From Siphonodentalium dalli (taxonomy: Eukaryota; Mollusca; Scaphopoda; Gadilida; Siphonodentaliidae): a stretch of 64,000 nt of DNA. The translations under genes were made by a program, and so were the position numbers. The stretch lies in NCBI GenBank assembly GCA_032622095.1, contig CP136061.1, forward strand, positions 60,037,301 through 60,101,300, in the 5' to 3' direction. This document shows, piece by piece, positions 24,400 to 36,551 of this stretch. Under the pieces are notes generated by a model that saw only the letters and a program-made list of their open reading frames with translations, was not told the DNA's origin and made no database searches. The number at the start of each line of letters is the position of its first letter. Position 1 is the first letter of the stretch.

Positions 24400-25188
24400 C
24401 CAAAAACGTGTTTGAGGGAGGGGTAGCTAAAATCAAATATCTCGCAAACGATTCAAACTTTCGGTTAACGTCTTTCTCCATATGCTTGTTAGATAACTAC
24501 TTCCGATATGCATTAGAGCATTAGATATTTGGGCGTTATTACAATATCCGTTTGAATCATGGGATGTTTGAAAGAAAATATTTCTGTGAAAAAAAGATTT
24601 TTCAGCTGAAAATAAATGTTTCAGTTCCAAATAGCAGGCAAATCCAAATTAACCAACACCTTTTTCCTATAAAGTTGAGCTATGTTATAATGATGTAATT
24701 TTAACACAAACATTGTTGGCAAATAATTTAGGATTTAGCCACAGGGCTCACTATATCAAAAATCGTCAATTTCTGGAAAAGTGACTAGTGGTATCGTTCA
24801 TCGTCGGTTTGACAATAGCCATAACCAATTCAGTTATTTTTCACTGTCATTTTCGTGAACAATATATGTTTCTTCTTTAAAAAAAGTTGGTATCAACTTT
24901 TCTACATTGTGTAGGGGTATCTCGAAAACTAGAGCTCTTTTTCGATTTGGCCGCTGCACTAATATGGATTGTGTTTATTGGAATTTCAATCTATCTAGCG
25001 ATCTATTATGACAACAACGAATAAATATTCGAATAAGGATTCGATCTCAATTTGCCAGGTTATGCATATTATACAGAAGTTTCGAAGGACGCATTGCAAT
25101 TATCAACGGTCGCATTAACTATATATATATTATGAGGTATTGACATTGAGTTTCTCTTTCACTATATCCGCGCTAAAGGTTAATGAGT
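24400..25188. other. AT-rich non-coding DNA
   Basis: No gene, RNA or terminal-repeat structure that I can support. Confidence 0.4.
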
Positions 25189-25530
25189 TTTTCTCACTCT
25201 CCCCCCAACTTTAGCCAAATGTTCAACAGTTGTATATTTCTTACCTGACACAACAACAGATGGAAATTTGACACCAACAATTGTTGAAATTGTTCTCGTA
25301 GTATGATTTATTAGTGCAGTATTTGTTGTTTTTAGACCAACATTTGAATATTTTCCTACTTTTTGTCAACATTTTGGACTGAAATGAACATCAGTTGGTA
25401 TTTTTCCAACAATTAGGGGGTGTCAGGTTGGACATTTATGGAAATGCTAGGATTCATGGTCGGTCGAGTGAGTCCAGGTCCCTCCCCAGTGGCCAGTAAA
25501 AAACTGCTAATTTGTTTCAAAAAATGTGCA
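25189..25530 (+). mobile_element. Fragment of a hAT-like non-autonomous element
   Basis: It aligns block by block with the complete element at 48359-49482: a CCCCCC tract near a tagcc motif, gaaattt.acaccaac, a catcagttgg...ttccaac pair, and the right-hand tccctccccagtggccagt. Terminal CAGGG ends and a target duplication are not visible, so it is decayed or truncated. Confidence 0.6.
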
Positions 25531-26366
25531 TTGCCTGCATGTAGGGTCGAGAAATTACGTCATAATTTGATCGAAAATGGCGGCAAGATGTATCACATCA
25601 AAGTTAATATTCATCGTTTTTTCGCCTATATAAATAACTGAACCGAAAAAGATAGCACATGAACTGTTTCAATTTGTATATATATATATGACTGTTGAGT
25701 GTTCAAGTGACTTTGGTTAACTTTTTTCGAGGCTTGAAATTTGAGAGACAAAATCTCATAAAAAAAAAATATGTTTGTTTTTGCAGTATCCGAGATGACT
25801 TGAAGTGACGGCTCATTATAGTCTAATAACTTGAAAATATAATCGAAAAATACAGAGAGAAAATTGTCAGGCGTTATTATGTTGACACCATTTTAGACCA
25901 AATTATGACGTAAGATTCGCGACCCTGAGCATTGTCGATACAGTTATACAAATGTATTACAAAGAGATGGAGAGAGTGAAGAAAACATACCGAAAAGTTT
26001 ATTTATTTTTGTTTCCAATTTCAGCAACAGTTCAAAGTATATATTATGAAATCACAATCCCAAACAGTTAAACTATTCTTATTCGATGTTTTGTGATGCA
26101 TGGTTATTATATTTTCTTCCACACATTGTTTATTTTGTGATGGAGTAAACACATTTTGTAATACTTTCACCCGTGATGGTTATTTTTATGGGCTATTCCT
26201 TTGGGTTATTATACAACTAACATTTACCAGGCATTAGCCTTCAAATATCTAGCAAGAATCAATCATGCACTCGTGGTGTGATATTTCGTCGTTTTTATAA
26301 GCAATGAGACAAACTAAGACTTATATTATATGATTAAAAAAATCGTGCACACGTGTGCAATTGATA
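25531..26366. other. Non-coding DNA of duplication copy 1
   Basis: From about 26030 the sequence is homologous to about 38145-38400 of copy 2. No gene is seen. Confidence 0.5.
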
Positions 26367-29300
26367 GCCATCTATGCATAATTTCGTGGAACGTTGGCAG
26401 GCAAGTTGCCAGCTGTGTGAACTAACCTAAGATGAAGTGTCGAGAGTGATCACATATATTAACAAGACAATTGAACCTTCATATCCATCCGATAAATTAA
26501 TTATTCCTGGCTACTACCCACCTGTCCGCAAGGACAGTGATTCCAAAGGAGGGGGAATATGCGTAATGTTTGCAAATCACATTGTCCATAGACGAAGACA
26601 CGATTTAGAATTCGATTCCTCGATATTATGGTTTGATATTTTCTCGAAGAAAACTCACATTCTCTTAGGAGTATCCTATAGATCAGAACAATACTGTGAT
26701 CCAAACTATTGTGAGTACCTTGATAACTCAATAGCAGATCTAGACGCTCTAGAAATAACCGAAAATGTTATCATTACAGGTGACTTTAATTCTAACCTTC
26801 TAGATAGCTCTTCCAAACTTAAAGAAATTCTAGATTTTTATAGTATTAAAAATGTGATAACAGCCCCTACTAGGATCACAAATACATCGAGCACACTTCT
26901 TGATCCAATTGTAATCAGCAATACCTTCCGCGTTCTTGACACCGACGTCATTAATCTAGGAGTCTCAGACCACCGTGGTGTTCATGTAACATTAGAATAC
27001 GATTACTCCCCCACCACCTCTTTCCAGAGAACGGTTTGGAATTATACCAGAGCAAATTTTGAAAGAGCAAATAGCCTGCTTAGTAACACAAACTGGGATG
27101 ATCTTCTATCTGCACCCGACATAGATACTATAGTTAACAATTTTGAGGAGACATTTCTCTCCATCATGAATCAAACAATCCAACAGTCAAAAGTGACAAT
27201 ATGCCCAAAAGACAAAATTTGGTTTAATTCCGACATTTGAAAAAAAATCCGCAAAAGAGAAAAATTACGAAACAAAGCGCTAAAAAACAATCGCCATGAT
27301 ACGTGGCAACAGTATAAGAATACCAGAAACAAAATTAATAACATGAAAAAGTTCGCAAAAGCAAAATTTGAAGAGAAACTGGAAAATCGGGTTAAAGATT
27401 CATCATCCCCCCGCGAATTTTGGCAATTAATAAATTTCTTGCTATGTAAAAAGAAAACAAATTGTATCCCGCCCCTATCTACTCCAAGCTCTTTCCCCAA
27501 CACGAGCAACACGATTGATATAAACGGAAAACTCTACGTAACAGACGATCTGGACAAGGCCAACCTGCTGAATAAAAGTTTCATTTCCAATTCTTCGATT
27601 AACGATTCATCCCATAAATTACCATCATTCAAATCGCGTTGTGAAAAAGAACTAACGGAATTGGAATTTACACAGGATGAGATAATTTCTGTATTAACAT
27701 CGCTCAAACTGAATAAAGCCCATGGACATGATGGAATAAGTGCGAAAATGTTAAATTCAACAGCTGAAGCAATAGCATATCCTAATAATTTTCAATAAAT
27801 CCTTCAACAACGCAAAGTGTCCATCTACCTGGAAAAAGGCTAACGTTGTCCCAATTTTCAAAAAAGATGACCCAGCCGACACAAAAAACTATCGACCTAT
27901 CTCCCTGCTTCCTTGTCTTGGGAAAGCGTTTGAAAAACTTGTACTAAAACAAATAAGTCCGTTCTTTGACGACAATAAATTACTTTATTCCAACCAATCG
28001 GGTTTCATATCCGGCCACAGCACATCTCACCAACTGATAGACCTCTACAATCACCTATGTCAATCTCTCGACTATATACATGCTCTGTTTTCTTTTATAT
28101 TTCCAAAGTCTTCGAGAGAGTTTGGCACAGGGGACTGTTATATAAGCTATATAATTATGGAGTTCGCGGGAGAACATTGAGATGGATAGAGGATTACCTT
28201 CATAAACGGCAACAAAGAGTTTTAGTAAATAACCCCTTTTCTGAATACGAGATTATCCCAGCTGGTGTACCACAGGGTTAAATCTTAGGACCCTTCCTCT
28301 TCCTTATCAACGAATTACCAGACAACATACTTTCTTTTACGAGAATGTACGCCGACGACACATGTCTAACAAATAGTCACTATGACCTAAATGAATTAGG
28401 CCGCGTCATGAATAGTGACCTCAAAATAATAGCACAATGGTCTTAAAACTGATTAGAAAACTTTAATCCTTCTAAAACAATTAGTATGTCCTATCCACTA
28501 ACGGGGACTTCGGGGGAAGCCCCCGACTTAACCTTTAAACAGGATCCAATCTCATTTGTTGAAACACATAACACCTCGGTTTGGAACTCCAAGCTAACTT
28601 AAAATGGAATAATCACCTAAATGGTATAAAAAAAAAGAATAGCCTCACGCTTAGCACAGCTCCGAAGATTTAAGTATCAGCTTGACCGAAGATCGCTTGA
28701 AAGCATTTATAAAACTTTTATCCTACCACTATTTGATTACTCCGATGTAGTCTGGGATTGTGCCCCCAAATACCTAACCGAGAAGCTCGACCGATTACAT
28801 TGCGATGCCGCCCGAACAGTTAGTGGCCTCACACGATCAGTGTCCAATATAAACCTCCTAAATGAAGTTGGCTGGCCAACACTGAGCAAGAGAAGAGAGA
28901 TCGATAAACTACAAGCAATGTATAAAATAGTAAATGACGATGCCCCCGAATACCTACAACATCTTCTAACACCTAGATCATCTGAAGTCTCTGGATATAA
29001 CTTGAGAAAACCGGGAAAACCGGGAAAACACCGAGCATTTAAAAAAATCATTCTTCCCCGCTACTTTAAAATCGTGGAATGACATACCCACAGAAATAAC
29101 AGATGCCGAATCTATCGCAGACTTCAAATTTTATCTCGAATTAATAGATCCTACAGTAAAACCACCATCATACTTCTATACAGGTCGTAGAACGCTTAAT
29201 GTCGCCCATGCCAAATTGCGTAACAAATGCAGTAGCCTACGTTCCGATATGTTCCAAAATTATATCTCTGACAGCCCCCAATGCCATTGTGGAAATCCAT

Positions 29301-29769
29301 GCGAAGATACTTACCACTACCTCTGGGCGTGTCCCCTATTTCACACCGAACGAATGGAAATGTGTCAAAAATTATACCAAGAAGGACTGAAAATTCAATG
29401 ATTTACTTCTCGGAATTCCCGATATCTCAAATAGAAGAAACAAAATTCTCTTCAAATTACTCCATCGATATATAACAGCGACTCAACGATTCGAAGTCGG
29501 ATAATCAAACGCATTTCAGAATAGCCACAAAAAGCAAATTAGTCACAAATCGGTTTTGGCACCTCCCACCCCAAACCCCGAACCCACTCATTTGTAAATG
29601 TAAATATGTTTAACCTATATATGATTTTGAATCTTTCCTTCACCATTTCGTATGAATAATATTATTGTAAACAGGGAGAGGGGCGAAGTAAGTTTTGTAA
29701 CTTGTCCCCTATCCCTTTTGTATTATTCGATATACAAATATGTTTAAAGTATCACATATGGTAACAATA
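26367..29769 (+). mobile_element. CR1/Jockey-type LINE inserted in duplication copy 1
   Basis: The host sequence stops at caattgat (26358-26365) and resumes at caattaat (29770-29777), a near-identical target duplication. Copy 2 reads straight through this point at about 38405-38425 without the element. The 3' UTR contains a gggagaggggcgaag...cttgtcccc pairing typical of the LINE 3' ends in this window, and ends at about 29745 without a long poly-A. The size is 3.4 kb including internal deletions. Confidence 0.8.
26370..29400 (+). pseudogene. LINE ORF2 (endonuclease, reverse transcriptase), multiply broken
   Basis: Endonuclease: a CIISWNVG start remnant at about 26376, then GGGICVMF, GVSYRS, IITGDFNSN and GVSDHRGV. 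Reverse transcriptase: ANVVPIFKKDD..TKNYRPISLLP, SGFISGHST, FSKVFERVWHRGLLYKL-type region, AGVPQG then a stop, ILGPFLFLI and MYADDTCL. A C-terminal Cys/His motif CHCGNPCEDTYHYLWACP lies near 29283-29336. Lesions include a loss after the first endonuclease strand, a TGA at 27238, a frameshift at about 27785, another at about 28100, a TAA at 28279 and further shifts. It belongs to the same broad superfamily as the 16.5-21.7 kb LINE but has different 3' sequences. Confidence 0.85.
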
Positions 29770-30000
29770 CAATTAATTATCCATGGGCAAGCAGCCATTA
29801 TATGTTGACCTATAATAATTATTCCAATGTTATTGACATCCAGCCCTGTCCTGGATGGTCGGTTATGAACGCAAGAAATGATGGCGCCATATATACATGC
29901 ATACAAGAAACTATCTGATACATTGCCCTAAGAGACGCACGGTCGATATACAGTAAAATAACTCTTGCAATTATATTCCCAAAGTATAATGTCTAGAATT

Positions 30001-30655
30001 TAGGGGGTCAAAAGTTGTTTACAGACACGTGGGCCGCGGGTGGTGGGTACATGGTCCATGTTCAGCCGAGAAACAAGATGTTACTCAGCTAAACAATTTT
30101 ACCCAATCCTATATTACATCCAAATAAGTTATCAAATTTGACCCATAAAGCAATAGGCCTATACAAATTTAAAGATTTGTATATTTAATTATTACGGCCA
30201 TATAGTAGCTTGGTTTGGCTTCAAAGTCGGATAATGGATCTTACAAATGGTGTCATAGAATGAACCACTATTTGTGATCATATATGAGAGCCTGGTGAAC
30301 ATTTCAGTTTGTATTAAATATACATTAGATTGTTTGAGCCATCAGTTTCAGATCACCGAAATCATCTCATACTGGACCTTCACATGTAAGGACTATAAAA
30401 CAGTGTGGCTATTATAAGCTACTGTATATTGAACATATGTGATACACTATAGATGGTTATTATATACATGTAAATAAGAATCTTCTTCGAGGGATGTGTC
30501 TAAAATAATGAGTAAATAAAAATTAAGGGGTGGTTATCCGAAAACATTTTGTAAAAACTTATAAAATAGTAGAAACATCGGGTGGTTGGTCCCGAAATTG
30601 GTCAAAATGAAAAAATAGCCTACGTGTCTGGAATTTGTATGACCCTCGGCCCCTG
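30001..30655. mobile_element. Non-autonomous hAT-like element, 0.65 kb
   Basis: The ends are imperfect inverted repeats: left tAGGGGGTCA...cagacacgtgggcc, right complement CAGGGGCCGAGGGTCA...cagacacgtaggc. Flanks read CTAGAATT (left) and CTAGATGA (right), a decayed 8-bp duplication. Copy 2 of the segmental duplication has the unoccupied site (gtctatatgagtaataattgag at about 39777), so this is a true insertion. There is no coding capacity. Confidence 0.75.
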
Positions 30656-30740
30656 CTAGATGAGGGATAAATGAGTTATCTGTGTGGTTGTGTTAATGAC
30701 GGTTGTGGAGCATTCAAGTGCGCCATTTTGTTCAAAGTGT

Positions 30741-30991
30741 TCAGTTGTAGACCTTCTCATAGAGAGTGCACCCGATGCATGTACTGTTTGATGGCGGAGA
30801 TACACAGTTGTATAGACCACACCCGCCGAAACCATTGGCTGCAATTGCGTCACATCCGGCCACTTGTGAGCATAATGATGCGCACTCATCTGCGGCAGAA
30901 ATGGGCAACATCTCTCCGATGATCAGGAATTTGTCCAGCTGTGATGTCGGGATGATTCGGAACACTGCATGTCCTGATTGTGGATCAATTT
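30741..30991 (-). CDS. Lectin PAN/Apple-type terminal exon, duplicate (exon C')
   Basis: Paralogue of exon C at 43729-43973. The minus strand reads ttctttacag as splice acceptor, then two bases completing a GAA codon, then IDPQSGHAVFRIIPTSQLDK, a cysteine-rich stretch (DECASLCSQVAGCDA, GGCGLYNC) and SNSTCIGCTLYEKVYN before the stop. Cysteine spacing is PAN/Apple-like. It uses the same phase-1 junction as exon C, so the upstream CTLD exon B could in principle splice to either. It retains a single copy of the sequence that forms the 63-bp minisatellite in copy 2. No CTLD exons accompany this copy, so it may be an alternative last exon or an untranscribed relic. Confidence 0.65.
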
Positions 30992-30999
30992 CTGTAAAG

Positions 31000-32040
31000 A
31001 ATCATGTGTGAAATCAAACCATTACATTATTTTTTTTATAAATCATCACTGAACTATATGATGGCGCGAGGATTCCTGAACACAATTTTAATTACATCAT
31101 CAATATAATTATGCTGTATTTAGGATATACAATGTGTGCGTTATCTTGTTCAGAATGCGTCCAGAATATTACATACGAAAGTCCCCTAAATTTATAGAGC
31201 GGCACACGTGTGTTCCTGTTCGTCGGTTTATGGCACAAGTGTAATAGCGTAAGGATGGCTGAGATTAATTTGCCTGGACGGACAGTAAACCACTAGTTCC
31301 AGGCGAACAAAGATGGATATCTGGAAAACCATAACAACGTCATTTGCCCCTCGTTTACAAGCGGTGATGGTGGTGAACGTACATACCAAAGTTCGTTTAG
31401 ATCTGATAATACATGGCTGAGATATATACCCGAACCAAGAGTTATACGTACATATGGACAGAAAAACTAATGTATGGACAAAATCAATCCAGTTTAACCC
31501 CCATTTTTCTTCGAAAAGTTGGGGTATAAAAAAACAAACGAGACAGATAATAGCCGTCACAAGTGACTCATCAATTCGCGGTTAATAGATATGTCGTAAG
31601 CCGTATAGGTTTGTACATCATTGATTACAATTTTGAACAGTTAATTGGATATTTCAAAGATGCATGCACGGCTCGATTTTATGCCTAATTAGTCATTCAT
31701 TGTTAGGGTAATTTTCTACTATAGAAGCTAAAAAATAATACTTGCATGACCATTATTTGGTGCCAAGGCAAAGGCGAAATTCCACATAGTCCGGCCGCCA
31801 AACCCACGGAATTCACGAATGTGTGTTTTCGCGTATAAAGTTTTTTTCTCTGCGGAATTTTTAAATTCAGGTAACATGCTACTTATAAAAACCTAATGCA
31901 TGGAAGCTCTTTATCAGAGATGTACTTTAGAATTTATGGGCTATATGTCGTGTCCGTTGTATCGTTTCTGTTAGCTATGCGTTTTTGCATGGATGAAAAA
32001 CTGATCAACAGAATGACCAACAATTATTTTAGGAACAACA
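31000..32040. other. Intron-like DNA of duplication copy 1
   Basis: Homologous to about 43985-44955 of copy 2, for example the cacacgtgtgttcctg(t/g)tcgtcgg block at about 31205 and 44138. No exon is seen. If exon C' is used, this is its upstream intron on the minus strand. Confidence 0.6.
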
Positions 32041-32822
32041 CACTGAAAATCTCGTTGACAAAATCTGTTCTCAACCGTATTGTAAGTATACCACCAAGCA
32101 ACGTTACTCAACCGTATAGTGTAAGTATATACCACCAAGCAACGTTGACTAACCCGTACAGAAACTGCACATGTGATTTGGGTAGAAACAGGTTAGAACA
32201 GGTTAGCATTATGTTAGTTTCGTATGTTAATCACCCCTGCTACATTAGCAGCATATTAGATCTAGTGTGCAAAATATTTCTAACCTCATTGCTCACATTA
32301 GCATAGCTTAGTATTCATACTGGGTATAGATTTCTCCCAGTCTGCCCATGGTGTGTCCAAAAATGTAACTTAGACTAAGTTAGTGCAGGTTATAGATTAT
32401 AAATTTAGTTCGGCCAATGCTTTCTTGACACAAATCCCCAGAGTCGTAATTTCGCTAAAATCCGGATTGAGAATCCGAAGCCGATTACGGGGCGGGGCTA
32501 ATTCCCGATTCTAGGTCAGATTTTGAAATCCACGTGGTCTCCGAAACTCTCTCCCAGCGTCAAACATGGATCATGTATTTGACACAAGTATCATTTGTAT
32601 CTTATATTTATAAAGTGCATGTTTGTTGTGAAAGTCATGCTTTTCTTCTATGTGTATATACACGGCACATAATTTGCTGCCAATCCGACTTAATCGCATC
32701 TTTATTTTCAAGTTAAAGTGTGTTTATTGATGATGGCAAGCATATCTAAACATGACAGCTCAAGGCCTCCTGAATCAAATTCCGAAGATGTTGTGAAGAA
32801 CACACGAAACTTGTCAGTTGAA

Positions 32823-33469
32823 CAGGGACGTGACGACAGGGGTTGATTGGGTGTCTCGACCCCCACCCCGAACTTTGGTACAATTTGCTAAGCTGTGCAG
32901 TCATTCATACGTGAGGAAAATCAGGATTATTTTGACTAACTGTTTGAAATAATGATACGTACAAGCCAACAAACGCAACAAACAAACCCGATTTTAAATA
33001 AATACATATACAAACTTATGACTAACTCGGGAGAGGTGGTGTCCAGTGATCTGTATATATGTTCAACTTGTTTTGGTAGTAATTATTTATTTTTTCAGTG
33101 TAATAACATATGGGAGAGGGGGTACCCTTAAGTGAGTCAGTACTTGTCCCCAATTCCTTTGTATGTATAAACAAATGTATGTGTTATATATCATGTGTTA
33201 TCTAAATTTGACATATATTTGAAATAAATATATCTAAACTAAACTTTGGTACATTCCAGCAGTCGGAAATTTCATGCATGACACAACATTAGTTGGACAT
33301 TAATTTGAAACCATATATAGGTTGGCATTGTTCTCATTGTTTGATTTTTTTCAACCAGTAAAAGTTGGTAATTTTCCAATCTTAGTGTTTGTCAGATTGG
33401 ATATTTCCAATGGGGGGGGGGGGGGTGCAGTTGGCCGGAAATTTGAGGAAACTTCTAGCCACGTCCCTA
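32823..33469. mobile_element. Nested hAT-like element of the CAGGGAYGTGGCTA family
   Basis: The left end CAGGGACGTGACGAC and the right end (complement taGGGACGTGGCTAGAAG) match the termini of the intact element at 48359-49482. Internal ttggaaatttt...ttccaa segments match too. A 14-G run at 33412-33425 corresponds to the polypurine tract of the relative. A LINE fragment splits it. The terminal base has changed and no duplication is preserved. Confidence 0.65.
32883..33241 (+). mobile_element. 5'-truncated LINE 3' end nested in the hAT-like element
   Basis: 359 bp flanked by an exact 12-bp duplication, aactttggtaca (32871-32882 and 33242-33253). It contains a gggagagggggtacc...acttgtcccc block like the 3' UTR of the LINE at 26367-29769, and ends in an aaataaatatatctaaacta tail. 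This is the innermost layer of the nest. Confidence 0.75.
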
Positions 33470-35080
33470 GAACATGTGTCTGATGTCTATACAGAGACTA
33501 TTGTGCAAAACGACTGCATTTAACGAAACAAAACATGTTAAACATGAAATTGCTATAACTTTAAGACTAGATGATAGTACATACGTGTATCTGATAACAA
33601 TCGATACCATATAATCCTACTATTTCTTGAATAAGAAGAAACATTATAATAACGAACACAGCAGAAGACATATCCATGCAGGTTCATATGAATTCGGTCA
33701 ATGGTGACGTATCCGCCGAATTTGAAATCGACATGGGTTCTGGCGGTATTTTAAGGATGGAATTATGAAATGGACATATGAAAGTGACAATCAACAATGA
33801 TTTGCAATTGCTTCGCCATCAACCGAAGTGCTCCCCCAGCGTTACTATCAATAGCGTTATTATTTGGCTAATTTCAGTAATATTCTCCCAGTTTACATTC
33901 AATAAAACAAATTTGTCTCCGCATTTAAAATTCTTTGATATAGATCGTTTATATTCTGCAATAATTTGTACACAAGAGACGGATTCTTATGTTTTATTGT
34001 GTTTTTAAACTCTGAGGTGGCGAAATCTCGGTTTGTTTACATTTCGAAAATTTGAGTCCGTAATCGGAATCCGAATCCCAATCGGATTACCACGAAATTG
34101 AGATTACGGTCTGTTCGTTTACTGATTCTGCCAATTTCTGGTCTGTTCTTTTGCCGAACCAAGTCGTACGGGGACCAATCTGTAATCTGAATCCAGAATC
34201 TGAATCGGATTTTAGCGAAATAACGCCTCTGGCATGTATGGACCATTTAATGACTTTCACATCTGGGTTTTATCCCCAGTTCAGACCAGGACTCCTATGC
34301 TAAAGGATTTTATGGCCCTGATAAGAACTTCCCTGGAACCTAGTATTCTGTTCAATTAACTTGGAGTTTACAATTCCCAAGCGACTGCATGCATTTAAAA
34401 TAACAGTTAAGAATTTAAGACATTAAACATTTCATAATGATAGTATTATGGTTTTTACATTGAAATTAAGGGTCAATTTATAATTATTCAGTTATTCATT
34501 CATGTATAATAATATATAGAATCTTTTGTCAGTTTTCATATCTCATTCGCACATCATGGCAGTTTTAAGGGCATATGGTCTCTTGTGTGCCTTTACTGCG
34601 TGTTCTAATATCTAATTTATCAACCAGGTAGACTACATGTATATTAAAGTTGATTTTCAAATACTATCAATCTTATTTCTAGAATAAATAATGATGGACC
34701 ATCACATCAAATAATCTAAATTCTGCTATTGTTTATGGATTCTAGTTAGTAATTAGACAGAACAAATGTGCGAATCTATTTACAAAATGAATGAATTGTA
34801 GGAAATAAACAATTTATGTCAGTTTTCATCAAAGTGATTTTTACAGTTATTTGGAATATTCCATGAAGAGCAGTTAACATGAACATTGCAGTGTATGTGA
34901 TGTATATTTTATGTATTTATATAGTTTTTAAAAGCAATACCGTATGGTATGATATATTGTTTGTGTGTGTTTTGTTTTCACAAATTGTTACCCAACTGGA
35001 CGTATGTATAATTACTTTAAAGTTAATTGGATAACCTGCCTGCACATGTGGCATTTTTATACATTCCTGATGTGAAATTT

Positions 35081-35204
35081 ACTAACATAGAACTAACGTA
35101 CTAATTTGCTAACATAAAGCATATGTGAAATTTTACAGCTATTAAGAGCTATAAAATTGCACATATGCTTTATGTTAGCAAATTTGCACGTTAGTTCTAC
35201 GTTA
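35081..35204. repeat. Palindrome with ~60-bp arms
   Basis: The left arm starts actaacatagaactaacgta and ends at acagct (35140). The right arm starts agctat (35147) and ends ttagttctacgttag. The loop is only 6 nt and few positions mismatch. The motif ctaacgtagaacta recurs outside the arms near 35330-35350, so this may be the core of a larger repeat. Confidence 0.7.
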
Positions 35205-35648
35205 GAAATTTGGTGAGAATTTTCCAACGTATAACTAGTGTGCATATCCGCTAACCTGACCACATGTGCAATATGTTAGTTTTTAAGCTCCGCCCATCTC
35301 ACTTTTGGCAGTTAAATTACAATATTAGTTCTACATTAGTTCTACGTTGGCAATCAGATTAGAAATCCGCTTAGATCTAATGTGGTTTTAGGTTAGAAGT
35401 TTTTGGTAAGGGAAATTGTTGAGTAAACTATTTCTACTCACTGAAAGTGAGATCGCTCAACAGCCGATTGATTTTACTCAACAGTTGACTAAAAAATGTA
35501 TCTTTCTTAGTTAATAAAAGGGGTTGGCTATGAACATTTGTTGTGAGGATTACCGTAACTGAACTTGATGATACATCCAGAATCAGCGACCGAATCAGAA
35601 TTGCAAATATCAGGATATTTATGATAATCCTTTTTTCTTTTCTTTTAT

Positions 35649-35747
35649 TACCTGTCCGGGGCCATTGCGGACAAGTCTTATCGGCTGAGCACCCCAGCGG
35701 GGGACGGATACTACAACTTGATCTTAGCCAAAAGGCCGAGAAGCGAT
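35649..35747 (-). ncRNA. U2 snRNA-headed short element (SINE or pseudogene)
   Basis: On the minus strand the first ~45 nt match the 5' end of U2 snRNA: the start ATCGCTTCTCGG, stem-loop I with the CCTTTTGG loop, AAGATCAAG, and the branch-site-pairing GTAGTATC (with one extra T before it). After that U2 stem IIa is missing. The sequence jumps to GTCCCC-CGCT-GGGG, then a tgtccg...cggaca hairpin, taataaaag and an A-rich tail (35625-35648 on the plus strand). There is no Sm site (AATTTTTG). It is therefore not a working U2 gene. It is either a rearranged retropseudogene or a SINE whose head is U2-derived and whose tail hairpin resembles LINE 3' ends here. Confidence 0.75.
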
Positions 35748-36060
35748 AAACCGCGATAATGGTCTGTTGGAATTTATTAAGATATTAAATTATTCTGTGA
35801 TTTAATTTGATTCAAATGGCTCATATGTCTGGATTGTTTGTGGTGTCCATGAAACTGGAACATCAGCTTCAAAATGTTTACTCTTTAATGAGGCGATGAA
35901 CTTAATGAAGTTCTGACATACCTATCGGTCATCTCCTCCGATCTCAATTGCATTTATAAATCAAAATATAATGTTAAAACCGTAGATTAAACTTCTCGAA
36001 ATGATTACCATTATAGATGCACAGTGTTTTAAATTGAGTTATTGTTCCTATAACTTTTAA

Positions 36061-36551
36061 AGGTACGGTTGGCCTTGGCGGTGGGTATCCTGTGAAAATA
36101 TTTCCACACGTCAAAAACCGCCACAAACAGAAAGAACATCAAAATGTAGACAGACTTTGTCCGTATACAAATAAGAAATATCGCATAAACAGTATGTTAT
36201 TGTCATATATTTGACCATTGTTATGTAAACAAAAGCATAAAAAGTTACTTTTCTGGTGTTTGTTTATATTATGATGGTAAACATAAAGAGCGTTCTTTGT
36301 TGGCGAATTCCTTATATGGAACTAATAAAGAGCGTTGCCATTTGTGTGTGATTAGCCAGTAGCATTGTGCTGTCTTCTGTAACACAATCAGGCTCTTGCT
36401 TAGGTAAAATATAGTAGGTCTTTATGATAACATGCTGTTTACGTGATAGTCATGGTATATATGAACGAAACTGTATGCATTCTAATGTTTTTCTGTTTAC
36501 GGTGATTGGAACAAATATGAATATTTTCGACAACTAAGGCCTCACGTGCCT
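36061..36551. mobile_element. TTAA-flanked MITE, 491 bp
   Basis: The ends are AGGTACGGTTGGCCTT and the complement AGGCACGTGAGGCCTT, bracketed by TTAA on both sides (36057-36060, 36552-36555). It shares termini and interior (tgtttattg..., cagaaagaa, tatgttattgtca) with 44983-45328. A TTAA target suggests a piggyBac- or Kolobok-type source. Confidence 0.75.

Larger units (their letters stand above)
32438..34232. mobile_element. Nested terminal-inverted-repeat element (CCAGAG ends)
   Basis: The left end ccagagtcgtaatttcgctaa and the right end (complement ccagaggcgttatttcgcta) are inverted copies. The similarity continues through aaatccg and a run of gattc/gaatc-type repeats. No convincing target duplication was found, so the superfamily is open. 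It contains the hAT-like element 32823-33469. Confidence 0.6.

Noticed and set aside
35649-35747. Functional U2 snRNA gene
   Set aside because: Stem IIa, the Sm site and the whole 3' half are missing, and an A-rich tail follows. It is kept as a U2-derived element only.
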